Assembly (NCBI GenBank): GCA_019915135.1
Contig: JAHLMK010000021.1
Coordinates: 310,001 to 374,000, forward strand
Source of the DNA: Strobilurus pachycystidiatus
Lineage: Eukaryota; Basidiomycota; Agaricomycetes; Agaricales; Physalacriaceae
Length of the DNA stretch: 64,000 nucleotides
Reading direction: 5' to 3'
Below are positions 1 to 11,264 of this stretch, piece by piece (within the stretch, counting starts at the first letter, position 1; every line of letters begins with the position of its first letter). Made by a program: the position numbers and the translations under genes. The notes beneath the pieces were generated by a model. That model ran no database searches. It was given only the letters and a program-made list of their open reading frames with translations, and was not told the DNA's origin.

Positions 1-330
1 AGCGACTTCCACAAATTGGTTCACTTCTTGACACAGGAGTACGCGGACAGTAGACCTTGTCCTGTACTGCGCAATCTTCACCTCGTTGGTCGCAGCGAAA
101 ATGCCGCGTTTGTGGCCATCTTGAAGCAGGACAGACCTGGCCTGGATGTCGTCTGTGATTGGGTTTCGGACGAAGCACCTTTGCATGCTGCATTGGCGCC
201 TCGCATCGGGCGTGGGTTCGGGTTTGGCTCCCGGTTTGCTGTTAGACGGGCAAACAGCAGGGCTGATTCTTCAGTGGAGGTGAAGGATACAAGATTTGCC
301 CTAGTTCCTGTCGTAACGAACTCTCGATAG
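1..330 (+). CDS. 3' end of a hypothetical (possibly F-box-like) protein
   Basis: An open frame enters from before the window and ends at the TAG at 328-330, so only about the last 109 residues are visible. The text contains a leucine-rich segment (LHLVGRSENAAF) and a phrase of the type RPGLDVVCDW. Similar phrases occur near the C terminus of many basidiomycete F-box/LRR-like proteins, but that resemblance is weak and is my inference. No catalytic motif is visible. The start, F-box and exon structure cannot be seen. It could also be a chance open frame; composition looks coding and no better frame exists on either strand. Confidence 0.4.
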   Translation, partial: SDFHKLVHFLTQEYADSRPCPVLRNLHLVGRSENAAFVAILKQDRPGLDVVCDWVSDEAPLHAALAPRIGRGFGFGSRFAVRRANSRADSSVEVKDTRFALVPVVTNSR

Positions 331-748
331 CTCTTGCCTCTTTGCTAGGACATTCATTGCTTCATCACTCATAAATTGTTAGAATCACAATACCGCAAAG
401 TTATATGCTGTACGTATGCTAAAGAACATTCAATTAATCTTCATCACACTCCGACTTGGCTTAAGGCTCACACGTTCTGCCAGACGCTTCGACAGATGTC
501 TAGGCGTGCTGCAAACGTATAAGAATGTTGTCGTCTTCTCTTGATCAGTGGCGGATTCTAGGTGTCGTAGTACGTACGCAATATCATTGTTAGGAACTGG
601 AAGATCTCAGGGAAAAGGAATACCCAGTCAGCTTTACGGAAGGAAGTTCTCTGCAGGTTGACACTGATGTTGATACGAACTTCAATTGACAGACGCATCA
701 AGTCGCGAAGATATACGAAACACGCCCGATGATGTCGAGCCGAGGAAC
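331..748. other. Intergenic, nothing recognised
   Basis: AT-rich stretch between the partial gene and the tail of the broken GH43 gene. It probably holds 3' flanks of both. No RNA gene, repeat or convincing ORF was seen. Confidence 0.5.
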
Positions 749-2193
749 CTAAACCCAGCCGCAGCAGGCAATTCCACGCCTTGAGCAACTGTTCCGGTCA
801 GAGATCCCGCCTTGAATGATCCAAAGACAAGGAGCTGACATACCGGGAGAGGGAAATACAGGTAGGCCATCGTCACCGAAGTAGAACGATCTTCGAAACG
901 TGATCAGAAACACTTTTCTGCTGAGCGAGAGGGAACGAAGTTACTGACTGGGTGAGAACCTTCCTCGATCCCCAGCCAGCGTCTTAGTCTGCTCCCCAGC
1001 CATGATAGGCGATGTAAGGGACTCCGTTCTAGATCTGATCGGTACCTACAGGCGAGGAAACACACTGAGAGACTCACGGAGTCAAAAGGGAACGAAGCAT
1101 TTCCCCACCCCAACCGTCGCGTTCGATTTCTTGAATACAGGCCCGTCGTCGTTGGCCCACCAGGCATTCGGGTCGAGCGGATCGAGGTCAGTTCCGTTGA
1201 GGCCCATGATGGCTCTACGACGCGCAACTGATCTCAATATCGGCTTCAAGGGTAAGGAGAGGCGGACACACAGGCAATAACATGGATCCCAAGAACCGCA
1301 TGCGAAGTATACAACGAAAGTCTGATCCCTGTTGATAAGAACCTGTGGGCCTTCGTTCACAGCGTATCCGTTCGAGGCCTGCGATAATATATACGGTGTT
1401 AGGTACAGCCTGCTCGATGACGGGCTTCTTACCCATTGCCATTCTTTATGCAACCCATCGGGATAATAGGGTGAGTGCAGAACAGTTCTGTTTCCGACTA
1501 GAGTTGTGGGACTGGACATTTCTGCTATGTATCTGGATATAGTCAGCGACGAGTACAGGCGAGAGACTTTGTGGCGTACAGGTATTGTATCGGCTCCGTC
1601 ACTGGCGAGTCCTTGCCGGACCAAATGAGGTAGTTTTTGCCGTTGTAATCGTGGAGGACAGTGGACTGTAAAGCGTTGGAGTTGAATTTGTTGAGCACGA
1701 ACGATGTCAAACCTACATACATCAATCTTGTAGTTCAAATCAGGCGTCGAGATGACGCCTTGATCTTCAAAAGGCGCTGTGGGATCCGTAGGGTCCGATC
1801 CTTTGAGGACATGGGTTCGGTGGTCAGCATCCCCGTCTCCATCCTGCAAAGCGCATTATAGGTAGAATTCTTCGTCAATTATGTGCATCTCTGGAGCCCA
1901 GACAGGGGGATTGGGCGGTGTCCATAGAGGGCTGGCGGAAGCACTAGTGTGTCCGACTTGTAGAGACGGATACGTCCGTCGTGGTGGGGAGAAGATAGTA
2001 TGCGTCACAAACTCGAACACCCATGGGTCTGCGTAGATCCCTTCGATAATGGCTGTGTAGCCAGCTGCATGAGAAGCGTCGAGGAGAAGTGGCGCACACG
2101 TACGATTGGTATAAGTACGACGCGTCGCGCAAAGCGGGCAGTCGCGCTTGATAGCCAGGTCACAGCCAGAAGAATAGTCAGAACGCGGCTCAT
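749..2193 (-). pseudogene. Broken glycoside hydrolase family 43 (GH43) gene
   Basis: GH43 enzymes are five-bladed beta-propeller arabinanases/xylosidases acting on plant hemicellulose outside the cell. Recognisable pieces appear in order on the minus strand: a signal peptide at the ATG 2193 (MSRVLTILLAVTWLSSATA), then YTNPIIEGIYADPWVFEF after a clean intron, YYLLPTTTDVSVS, PPVWAPEMHIIDEEFYL, VLKGSDPTDPTAPFEDQG, TVLHDYNGKNYLIWSG, YAVNEGPQVL and DPLDPNAWW. The catalytic-base Asp of ADPW and the WAPE region are present. The pieces do not join into one frame. The signal peptide is out of frame with TYTNP, YYLLPTTT is shifted relative to both neighbours, and an in-frame TAA follows EEFYL near 1860. 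Several true-looking introns remain. It is either a recent pseudogene or an assembly-error-rich gene. The 3' limit is approximate. Confidence 0.75.
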
Positions 2194-2813
2194 CGTCTTG
2201 AAGAAGCGTGCTCGCGAAGACGGTGCCTCATTGCCATATTTAAGGGAATGCAAAATCACATTTGTTTCGCTGCCTTATGATCACAGATGAAGTGTTAGAA
2301 AGGAAGTAATTATGAGAGCCATGTGGACATACGAGTTGCAAGTATGAGATGTGATTGTTCTTGGCGTTCTTTACCCATAGCAAGTGGAATGCGAAAGAGC
2401 CCAGCTGAGGTGGAGACCCTGAGGAGAACCGTATTGCCTCCTTGACCCTGAAGCTAAGGATGGGCGAGTATCGTTGAAAGGCGGAGGTACGGTTGAATAC
2501 TTGAGTGCTATAGAGTGCATCTTGATGTGAAGCACGTCTTTCAAAGGAGATACGCCAACTCCATTGGCGGCCAGTCCGAGTTCATTTAGTTGACGCGACG
2601 AAAGGCCGAGACAAGACGGTCTCGCTATGAGGCGATGACGAGGTGCCTCCCTACTGGTACGCTTGATTTGCGGTATATAGCTTGTCTTGTCAGGTCTAGA
2701 CGGCGAGGGAGATAGTGGTCAAGTCAAAGGCGGCCCACCCTGTTCCGCAACCGGGGTTAACACTCTACCACCACCTGTGACGTCGGACCCCTTGCTCTGG
2801 CAGCACCCTAAGG
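2194..2813. other. Divergent intergenic region
   Basis: Lies between the GH43 start (minus) and the Sec2-like start (plus) and should hold both promoters. No tRNA, repeat or further gene was recognised. Confidence 0.5.
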
Positions 2814-5529
2814 ATGGCTCAAGACGGCCACAACGACCACGCTATGAACGGCACGACCCCTCACGACGGCGCCAAGCACCCGCGCCACGGCTCAGAGGCC
2901 GACGCCCAGGAGATGGTCATCTCGTCCCTCCGCGGCCAGATCCAGGACCTCTTTTCGCAGGTCAACCAGCTCAACAACAAGCTCGTCAAGTCCTACGACC
3001 GCGTCTCCGACCTCGAGGACGACCTCCACGTCGCGTCCGCCAACCTCCGATCACACACCCTCAAAGTCTCCCAGCTCGAGCTCGAGCGCACCCAGCATCT
3101 CTCTGCGCTCAACAACGGCCTCCTCGTCGAAAAGACGCATGTCACGGCAGAGCTCAACCGGCTCATGGAGAAGGCGACGGAGGAGGCCGCGCAACGTGGA
3201 CAGGCAGAGGAGGCACGCATCGCCATCGAAAAAGACCTGGACGACCTCAGTGCCACGCTGTTCAACCAGGCCAATACCATGGTTGCCGAGGCCCGCTACT
3301 CAAAGTCTCTGAGCGAGCGCAAGGTGGAAGAGGCCGAGATATCGTTGAAGGCGGCGGAGGAAGCGGTTGCCTCGATGCAGCAGCAGATGCAGGCTCTGTA
3401 TGAGGAAAAGGAGGAAGCTGAGCGGGCAACAGAGGAGATGAAGGTGTCCATGGGCAAGGGCAAATGGGCAGAGCGTCGGAGCAGCCTCGTCCGACCGACG
3501 CGTCTCATCAGCTCCCATCGTCCATACGAGGAATTCCTACTCTTTGTCGCCCACCTCCGCACTCTACACACTTCCAGTCCAAATGCGCCGCCTGCAATGT
3601 CCACTCTGCTTCCTCTGCCGTTCATATCCCGGCTCTCTACGGAAGACTCGTCAGTACTAACATGACACGAACGTGTGTGCTCTTTGCTAACCATCTCACA
3701 GAGAACCTACCGTCCGTCTCGACCTCGCGCCGTCGCTGAATTGGCTGTCGCGTCGCTCCGTTCTCTCAGCCATCCACCACGGTCAACTAACTATCGAACC
3801 TATCTCTTCCAATCTCTTGTACCAGGAGGCATTCTACTCGAACAACGGCACCAGCAACGGCAATACCGTTGTTTGCGCCTTGTGTGGGGACCCCCTGTTC
3901 CCTTCATCGCCACCCCCACAGACCAATGCCGGCTCATGGTCCACATCCCTATTCAAGAACTTTCCCGTAAACAATGGTTCGCAGCCCGTATCCCCGTCGT
4001 ACCCTGCCCTCCCAGACGGCGCCCCATCCCAGGTGTTCATATTCAAAGTCACGTCTCCCGCCGCGCTCCCGTCGTCCAATATCAACCTTCCCAGTCTTCC
4101 CATATCTCTACAGAAGCAGGGATTCGCTTCATCATCCGGAACATCAACCCCACAGCCTACCCATCATCAACACACCCAGTCGCAATCTGCATCTGCCGCG
4201 ATATACCCGCTCTGCACGAACGGGTGGTGTCTGACGCGTCTCCGCCAGACCTGCACGCTCTGGGCGTTTGTGCGCAGCTCTGTAGTGGAGAAGATATGGG
4301 AAGAGGAGATCCCGAACATCCCGACCTCGCCACCAGCTCATCCGACCGAGGCTCCGCTAGGCCCGCCTAAAAAGCGTGGGCTGTGGGGTATGATCGGTGA
4401 GCGTGCGTCCAGCTGGACAGAAGGCGAGGAGAAGAAGAAACAGCGCCTGGAGAAGGAGGAGCTGGAGAAGGAGCTGGACAGGAAGTTGAAAGAGAAGGAG
4501 CGGGAGCTGGCAGGGAAGAAGGTGTTGCCGCCGCCTCCGACTCATCCTTCTGTGGCAGTTGCGGACTTGCCGCGTGTTGCTGCCCCGAAACCCCTGCTAC
4601 CGCCGCCGCCGCCGCCGAGGAGGAGTGAAGCGAGACGGCTCCCGCCGCCGTTCGTCGCCCACCCGGATGATATCACTCATTCGCCGGTGGATGACGCGCC
4701 GCCTAGGCCGGACGACACGCCACCGCACGCATCACACATACCTCTGCCCGAGTCGCGTCCAGAATCCCCTGCTGCACCGCCGCCGCTTCCGAGAAGAGCT
4801 GCGGCGCGTCGTCCGCTTTCGATGGCGCTCACGGGGTCGCGTCCTGGGACTCCATTGGTCAAGGAGGAGCCTGTCGTTGCGAAGGAGGAGCCTGTTGTTG
4901 CGAAGGATGAGCTTGTCATTGCGAAAGATGAGCCTGTCATTGCGAAAGATGAACCTACCGTTGCTAAGGAGGAGGAGGTTGAGCCAGTGAAGGACGATCC
5001 GACCGTCGTTGTAGAGTCGAAGGCCGAGGTGAACGGTGACGCGACAGAGGAACCTGTAAAGGCTGAAGATTCTCCGATTGTTGAAGCTAAGGATGTCAAT
5101 GTGGCGGACTCGGACTCGGACGCAGATTCAATCGTCATTGAGATGGAGAAACCGAAACCAGAACCTGAACCTTCTCGTCTTGAGGAACAGCCCTCGACTG
5201 CTCCTGCTCCTCCACCCTCGACTGCTCCTCCACCTCTTCCTCGTCGAGCGCGGCCTGTACCGCCGCCGCCTCCACCCGTTGAGATCGTCGCTGTTCCAGA
5301 GGAAGCGGAAAAGATCGAGACAGAGGCAGAGAACGATGAACGGGACGGTTTCGACACTCCTCCAGAATTCGTTGAGGGTTCCGATTCGCCCATACAGGAG
5401 GATGAGCTCGAAGACGACACGGAGCGGGGGATGTACATCGGCGACGCAACGTGGGAGGAGCGGACGTGGAAGGACCTTGTCAAGATCAAGGAGGATTTAT
5501 TCTGGGCGCGTGTGGGTGGCTTGAGGTGA
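2814..5529 (+). CDS. SEC2: Sec2/Rabin8-type Rab guanine-nucleotide exchange factor
   Basis: Predicted exchange factor that loads GTP on the secretory Rab (Sec4/Rab8 type) on post-Golgi vesicles. Model: exons 2814-3649 and 3702-5529, 887 residues. Residues about 35-205 form a long heptad-rich coiled coil that includes ATLFNQANTMVAEAR, the segment typical of the Sec2p Rab-GEF domain. After the intron comes EPTVRLDLAPSLNWLSRR, then a CxxC (VVCALCGDPLFP) and YPLCTNGWCLTRLRQTC, the C-terminal block shared by Sec2/Rabin8 homologues. The last 300 residues are low complexity: acidic, with many proline runs (PPPPPRR, APPPLPRRA) that look like SH3 ligands and a repeated (V/I)(V/I)AKDEP motif at about 4860-4990. 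The intron GT at 3650 and AG at 3701 restore frame exactly. The start ATG is the first in frame. Confidence 0.85.
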
Positions 5530-5705
5530 ACGTGGAGGGACCATTTTGATTACAGTCTACATTGGGCTCTAGGCATACTTTCTGTATCGTACATACATTC
5601 TATTCTATTGTCTTCGTGACATGCGGTAGTGAGTCACTTTCTACTAAAACTCGCCTCTAACAGTCTTTGTACTAGGGTTTTCATTTCGCCTGCATGCTCA
5701 TCTGG

Positions 5706-7751
5706 TCATAGACTTATTCTCTCTACCTTCAACGGCATCCCCTTCTTCTCTACAATCACCTCTGTGCCGTCCCTCTTCTCATGACTGACTACAGATGGTC
5801 CTATAATCTGCGATAAATTCCACACTACACTTTCTGTCTCTTTGGCCATCGTAAAGCGGAAGTTGAGGAGGAGCTGGGATATTAGAATTCTGAGCTCGAC
5901 GAGGGCGAATTTATATCCGCTGGAAAATTATAAATCGACGGGTACTTGGGAAGGAGAGGGAGCTCCTACTCACACACACGATCGTGGACCGCCCAAGAAC
6001 GATAACCTTTGTCGTCAAACTTGTCAGTCCTTCACAATGTCTTATCAGAATCATATAGATGCTTACATTCCGGAGTAGATCCCCACCCCTCCGGCTGGCA
6101 TGTCTGCTTGCATCCATCGCTGAGGACGCCAGACTTTCGCATCTTCACCCCAGACACTCACAAGGCGGTTATGACCTGCGATATTGACGAAAAGTGTCGT
6201 GTCCTTTGGGATCCTTATTGCAGTGACCTTTTCAGACGAGCGATCTCGGTACGGTATGAGGCGTTCCTGAGTACACGTCCGCCGGACGAACGGTACCGGT
6301 GGGTACAATCTCAGCGTCTCTTTGATCACCGAGTCTAACCAGCCTCCTTCCTTCTCCCAGCCCTCCTCCTGAATTTCGCTCCGAGTGGAATCTTGTATAT
6401 CTTCATATCTGGCAAGCATGTACAGAATACGCGACAGCGAAGAGGACGTGGTGTCCTGCGCGCCGAAGATGAGCACAGTCATTTGGCCCGTCAGCTCATC
6501 TTCTGTCATCTTCTCGTTTATCGGGGCTTTGGCGTTGGCTCCCACTATGATGCAGGATTAGCGGGAGTTTCTCAAAAGATGTAGGACAGACACGCTCACA
6601 TAGGACACTTGTTATATCTTTCCTCTCTTCCTGCCCGTCCTTCGCCCCATCTTGCGATCCCTTGCTATGAAGGATATCTCTAGCAGCCTCATGCATGACA
6701 TCGCTCATACCCACTACCCTCTTCACTGAATCCCCCGGACTCGGTGTGTGAAGAGCCACCCACCGACGGAATGAGGGCGATCCGATCCGGCCCAGGATGG
6801 GGGCGAATTGGCGAATCAGGGAGAGAGAGAAGAGGGTCGGTCTGTCAAGCGTCACCTCACTGAAGGAGTCGGAGGCATGATAAGCAGGCTTACATGAGCT
6901 CTTTGATGGCTGCTGTGTATGGATTATTGTGTGGCGTCGTGAGTGGGTCAAAGCTGTAACCCAGCACGCTTTGCCCGACAGTTTCGAGCGCCACTCGAGA
7001 TGCCCACTCGGACATGTCGAGGACGTCGCTGTTTAATAGGGCGCCTTCTATGGCGGCTACGAGCTGCCTGTTTGGTCAGCACTCTGGCGACGCGATCTCT
7101 TGTGGGACCTACCCTCTGCGCCACACTCTCGAACACAGGTACGAGGGCTTTGAGATGCGGTCCTGCGAGGACGGGCATTACAAGCTTCCGCTGACGCTTG
7201 TGCTGTGGTCCTGCAGCGGTGATCAGTGTCATCCAGACGAGGAGATCAAACTTGTCGAAAACCATAGTCTTCGAGTCTGGTAGAGCATGCAATATTGGAA
7301 GGAGAGAGAACTCACCACTCGTTGACACCAGTCCCGGACCAAAGATAACCTTATTCGTCTCCAAAAACACGCTTGTCTCTTCGAACGCGTCGGCATCTTT
7401 ACCGAGGATCGCGTTGAGCGCGAGAGGATCGGTGATGTACAGCTGGGCATCCTGCGGGGAGTTGCACTCAGTCACATCACTTTTCGACATCAGCGGGCCT
7501 CTGTAATAGAAACCGAGCATCACAGAAACGAGACTCACTCCGAAAAAGCCCCACACCCTCACCATTTCCCCATACTGTTCAACGAGTTTGTGATGGAAGG
7601 GCAGTCCTTTGGGGGTGAAGAGCTGCTTGAGATTGCCCATTGCCCAGGATTGGCCCCGTGGCCCAGGCAGGGGCGCAAAGTTAGACTTCCGCAGATGTCG
7701 CGCGGCGATGAAGAGGAGGATCGAAATCAAAATGAAGAGCGGTAATAACAT
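5706..7751 (-). CDS. Cytochrome P450 monooxygenase (microsomal)
   Basis: Haem-thiolate monooxygenase, probably anchored in the ER. The start at 7751 gives an N-terminal membrane helix (MLLPLFILISILLFIAA) followed by the hinge PLPGPRG. Downstream motifs: I-helix FGAQDTTSSSLSR (variant of AGxDTT), K-helix KETLR (ExxR), WRPQRW (PERF region), and the haem loop FLGGPRSC followed by VGYKFALVEL. The haem Cys exon is split. GIYSGM is joined to LSFLGGPRSCV by an intron at about 6068-6010, and a second intron separates SCV from GYKF. The stop TGA is at 5706. About nine short introns are needed; every one I checked restores the frame, so the gene looks intact. Substrate and CYP family cannot be assigned from motifs alone. 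Confidence 0.85.
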
Positions 7752-8130
7752 ATAGGCGATTGACGACGGAGAGAGGGGGAAGGGGACAGAGTACTTGGCG
7801 TTATCATACTTATAGCTCTCGCACTCCGCTATGTGCGATGAAGCCGTGTCCGATAGTGTTGCGAATTACTATAATAGCGGTGACTGGCCGGTACCGCAAC
7901 ATCCAAAGCAGCGAAGTCGCCGATGCATAGCATGAACGCTTGCTTGCCTGATGTCCTATCATGTTGTCTTCCGTACTTGGCGCGTGGTACTGGAGCCTGG
8001 AACGGTTTATCAGGGAATTGATGTCTATATAATGTCACGGTCAGTACTATCATGATCAAGGGATTGCGTAGGATGGGAACCAAGCGCTTCAGAAAACAGA
8101 GATGTGGCCTCGGCCGGACCTATGTACTCA
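7752..8130. promoter_or_regulatory. Upstream region of the P450 gene
   Basis: Promoter-side flank of the minus-strand P450. No specific motif can be supported. It ends at the target-site duplication of the transposon that follows. Confidence 0.35.
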
Positions 8131-8973
8131 GTGCAAACAGGATTAAACTATTGGGCAACCCCCGTTGCGGCCAGAAACCCGGGGGTTTCTCGAGAACCCT
8201 GTTGCCGAATAAGATAAGCTAGCATCACGGCGTGACACCGCCATTTTGACCTCAATCGCAAGCCAACACGACTTCCCACAAGCACTTATTGGACAACTTG
8301 GCAGTGCGTTCAATGAGAGACAAGGGAGTGACCATTCTCAACGTATAACGCGAGCATGGCAACGTCGACCACACTGACCAGCGACGATACTAACAGCCAA
8401 TGCAATAGCGACAATCTATGATGCGACGTGACGACGACCAGCGCGACTCCGACGCAACGGGGGCCGCCTGACGCCAGTTTGAGTTTTCTGGCAACAAGGG
8501 CACCTTCACCATGGGCAAGGACCTCGATGGCCACATAGGCGCAAAAATGCACTCCCACTCCCTTTGCTGAGAGGAACTGAGTGCGCAGAACTTAGTCTCG
8601 CATGACTGGCCAAGCGAGAGTCTTTAGTTTGGAAGGAGATTTGAAAAGATTGGCGTGGCAAGGCGCATACACGGGATCACGCAAGGTGCAGTGAGCCCTA
8701 TAACATCATATAGCACCAGATTTGCAAGACACAGAATTCAGGCTGAGCCAAATGACTTTACAGCATAATCATTATAACTGAGTAGAGCTGCTTCCTACTT
8801 AAACTTGTTCACTGTGTGCACTGTCGACCATCGAGACAAAGACTCCGCCATTCTTTGCACCCTTTTGCGCCACGGTCACATTAAGTCACATCAGGGAAAC
8901 GGGGGTTGCCAATTAAGCAACGGCTTTCTTCGCCTGAAACGGGGGTTGCTCAATAGTTTAATCCGTGCAAACA
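8131..8973. mobile_element. Non-autonomous TIR transposon, 9-bp TSD (Mutator-like?)
   Basis: The element proper spans 8140-8964 (825 bp). Its ends are 27-bp terminal inverted repeats beginning GGATTAAACTATTG (8140-8166 and 8938-8964) that differ at one position. The direct repeat GTGCAAACA lies exactly outside both ends, at 8131-8139 and 8965-8973. A 9-bp target duplication with TIRs of this size is typical of Mutator-like elements; hAT elements make 8 bp. A partial extra copy of the TIR core (AACGGGGGTTGCC) lies at about 8899. The inside holds no transposase-like ORF, so it would need a transposase in trans. The near-identical arms and perfect duplication suggest recent insertion. Confidence 0.85.
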
Positions 8974-9861
8974 CGCCCCGAACACGCCATACAGTAATGG
9001 TAGACTACTTACGATAGACACGGAGGTTCCATGTCATCAGGGCCAGAATCAGCTCTCCGCGGTTACTCAAATCGCATTGCGTGCTAGTCTGGTAAACCCG
9101 GCTCTAACAACGCTAACGGAGACAGTCGCTCGCCGGATATCTGTCAGATAAATGCGTCTCGGTGTGTTGGGGATGAACAGAGCCGATGTCCAGTCATCGG
9201 TTCCCGATCCGACTCAACACTCTATCTTCCTCAGCGGCTAGGTTGCGAAGAAACTCGCCTTCGAGCGTCTCGTCCTGTCATTTACTGCGTCATCCCTCGA
9301 TTCTCGGTGATGATTTATTGATGCAAGTCAAAGCTTACCTTCGCAATCCAGTCGTGCGCCACCGTTATGGTACGACCATACTATGTCTGGACAGAAAGGA
9401 TGGGTCACTCCCTCCTGGTGGCCAGGCGTGAAATAAGCAGTGGAAGACAGAATGGTATGATTTTCCTAACACTGAGCCCTCAAAAGAGAATGAAACGCGC
9501 AGGTTGAGAGATTTTGAGTTTGCTATGGAAACAACCGACCATAGGTATTAGAGACAGTCGTCAAATCGACCCTCACCGGCCCCAGGGTTCGATGTCCCAA
9601 GTGAAGGCGAATTTTGCCGTTCTATGCCTGTTATTTGATTCAAAAACATGCGCCCGCTAGTCGGGCGCTTGCCATATACAGTAGCGTCGAGATCCCGATA
9701 CCGCCATCATGTTGATAGTTTACTACAGCAGCGACTGGTGAGACGAGTAGAGACAAGTTGAGAGAATGTGTTTTACCATCGCTGCAATTCCTCAGACAAC
9801 GTTCTCTGTCTTATTGTCGAAGTCGCCTCTCTAGAGTTGATTAAGCTGAAGCTTCAGAAAC
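8974..9861. other. Intergenic, nothing recognised
   Basis: No convincing gene on either strand. A small GC-rich hairpin (GCGCCCG, short loop, CGGGCGC) lies near 9651-9668 and might be a transcript end or chance. The 3' flank of the minus-strand membrane-protein gene lies at the right end. Confidence 0.4.
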
Positions 9862-11264
9862 CTACGCCAACTGGCTCACATCAGACTTGTACGTGGGCCC
9901 AAGAGCCATGTCATCAGTAGAGGAGTCCATGTGGACAACAGCGGTCCGTTGCACGTCTGTCTCCACGAGTGTTCAACGACAGCACCCAAGTATCAAACAA
10001 GGATTGACGCACGGATTCCGTCCAAAGTCATGGTTGGCCCCGCACGGTTTGAGCGGTACTCACTGGAATCCGCAGACGATCCCTTCTTCGCTGTCTTTCG
10101 GACGTTCAAGTTGTAGAGGAGAGTCAGTACATAGATGCGCCCCAGAACAAAAGCGAAGGCAGTTTCGACTAAGAAGAGTCAGCGTTACTCATTTACGATG
10201 TAAAAGGATTCTCTTACTATTGCTCGCGTTGTTTACCAAGTAGGCCACCAGGACGCACCTTCGAAGCATCTCCTCGTCAACGATCGTCCTAATATAAATT
10301 CTGAACTAACTCACAAAGCAACGATAGACGTAGCGGATCCGGTCTGCAAAGCTGAACGTATGAGACGATGGATCAAACTGTGAATGCCGAGTTGGTCCAA
10401 GAACGAATTTAAACATGGAGGGAGACTCACTTTTCAGTGTTCGCAAAAGACGTCTTTATGTGATACAACTGCCAGATAAGAACGAGAGCAATGAGGATAT
10501 CTGCAGGCCAGTTAGCTTTCTTCAACAGCGGATGGGACTGACAACGAATAACAACCTGTTGCTGCAGTGGCCGTCATCCAGATGGTCACGGGTATCTGAA
10601 CCTTGCCCCGCTCCTCATAAGTTTGATAGATGCTGAGCATAATTGCTGTTCCAATGGCGCCTCCGAGCTAGAAAGACAGGTTGGCGGCCTCACAAACGTA
10701 AGAGTGAAAAGAGATCGTACAGTAAGGATAACACAGAAGGCCAGGACGGAGGCCACCATCCAGTTCTTGGTCAAGACGTAGTATCTCTTGACAAGGAAGG
10801 ACTGAACAATCAGGGCAGTCACACCCATCGTCATTATGTACAATGGAAGTGGCCAATACTGTGACGTGAGGAACTTCTCGTCGCCTTGAAATTCTGATCA
10901 GCGACTAGAGGCTTCCTTCGCGTGGCGGCTACTGACCCCAGTGCGTGATGGTATACTGCAGGGAATTTTATCAGTAGGTGGCGAGTAAGCCGTTTCTCAT
11001 ACTCACCATGTACACGTCGGCATACATCGCAATCATGGAGACACCGTCCATTATCGCCGCCGCCAGGACGCAGAGTTTGACTTGAAAGGAGTCTCCTGGA
11101 AACGAGTTGAAGTAACATATCATTTCCCTGATAACGAGCATGTAAAGAAGAGAAGAAATCCAAGTTGCGATGAGGATGGAGCTGTGGCGTTCACTAGAGA
11201 TCAGGAAGTCGCGAGAGCGGACGGGGTAGTGCACGTACCCTAGGGCCTCATCATAGGCGCCCAT
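9862..11264 (-). CDS. DUF6534-like multi-pass membrane protein
   Basis: A basidiomycete-specific seven-helix type protein of unknown function. The start ATG at 11264 gives MGAYDEAL, followed after an intron by helix ATWISSLLYMLVIREMICY. Next come KLCVLAAAIMDGVSMIAMYADVY, then the YTITHWG-type segment typical of this family, then LYIMTMGVTALIVQSFLVKRYYVL, WMVASVLAFCVILT, IPVTIWMTATA and DILIALVLIWQLYH. The C-terminal part carries ETAFAFVLGRIYVLTLLYNLNVR and ends ALGPTYKSDVSQLA before the TAG at 9862. At least eight short introns interrupt it. The order of helices and conserved hinge residues fit the DUF6534 family seen in many Agaricomycetes. Ligand and role are unknown; a receptor-like role is speculation. 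Exon junctions at 9950-10330 are less certain. Confidence 0.7.

Noticed and set aside
4677..5489. 270-codon minus-strand open frame, Ser/Gly-rich
   Set aside because: Shadow of the acidic, proline-rich tail of the Sec2-like gene on the other strand.
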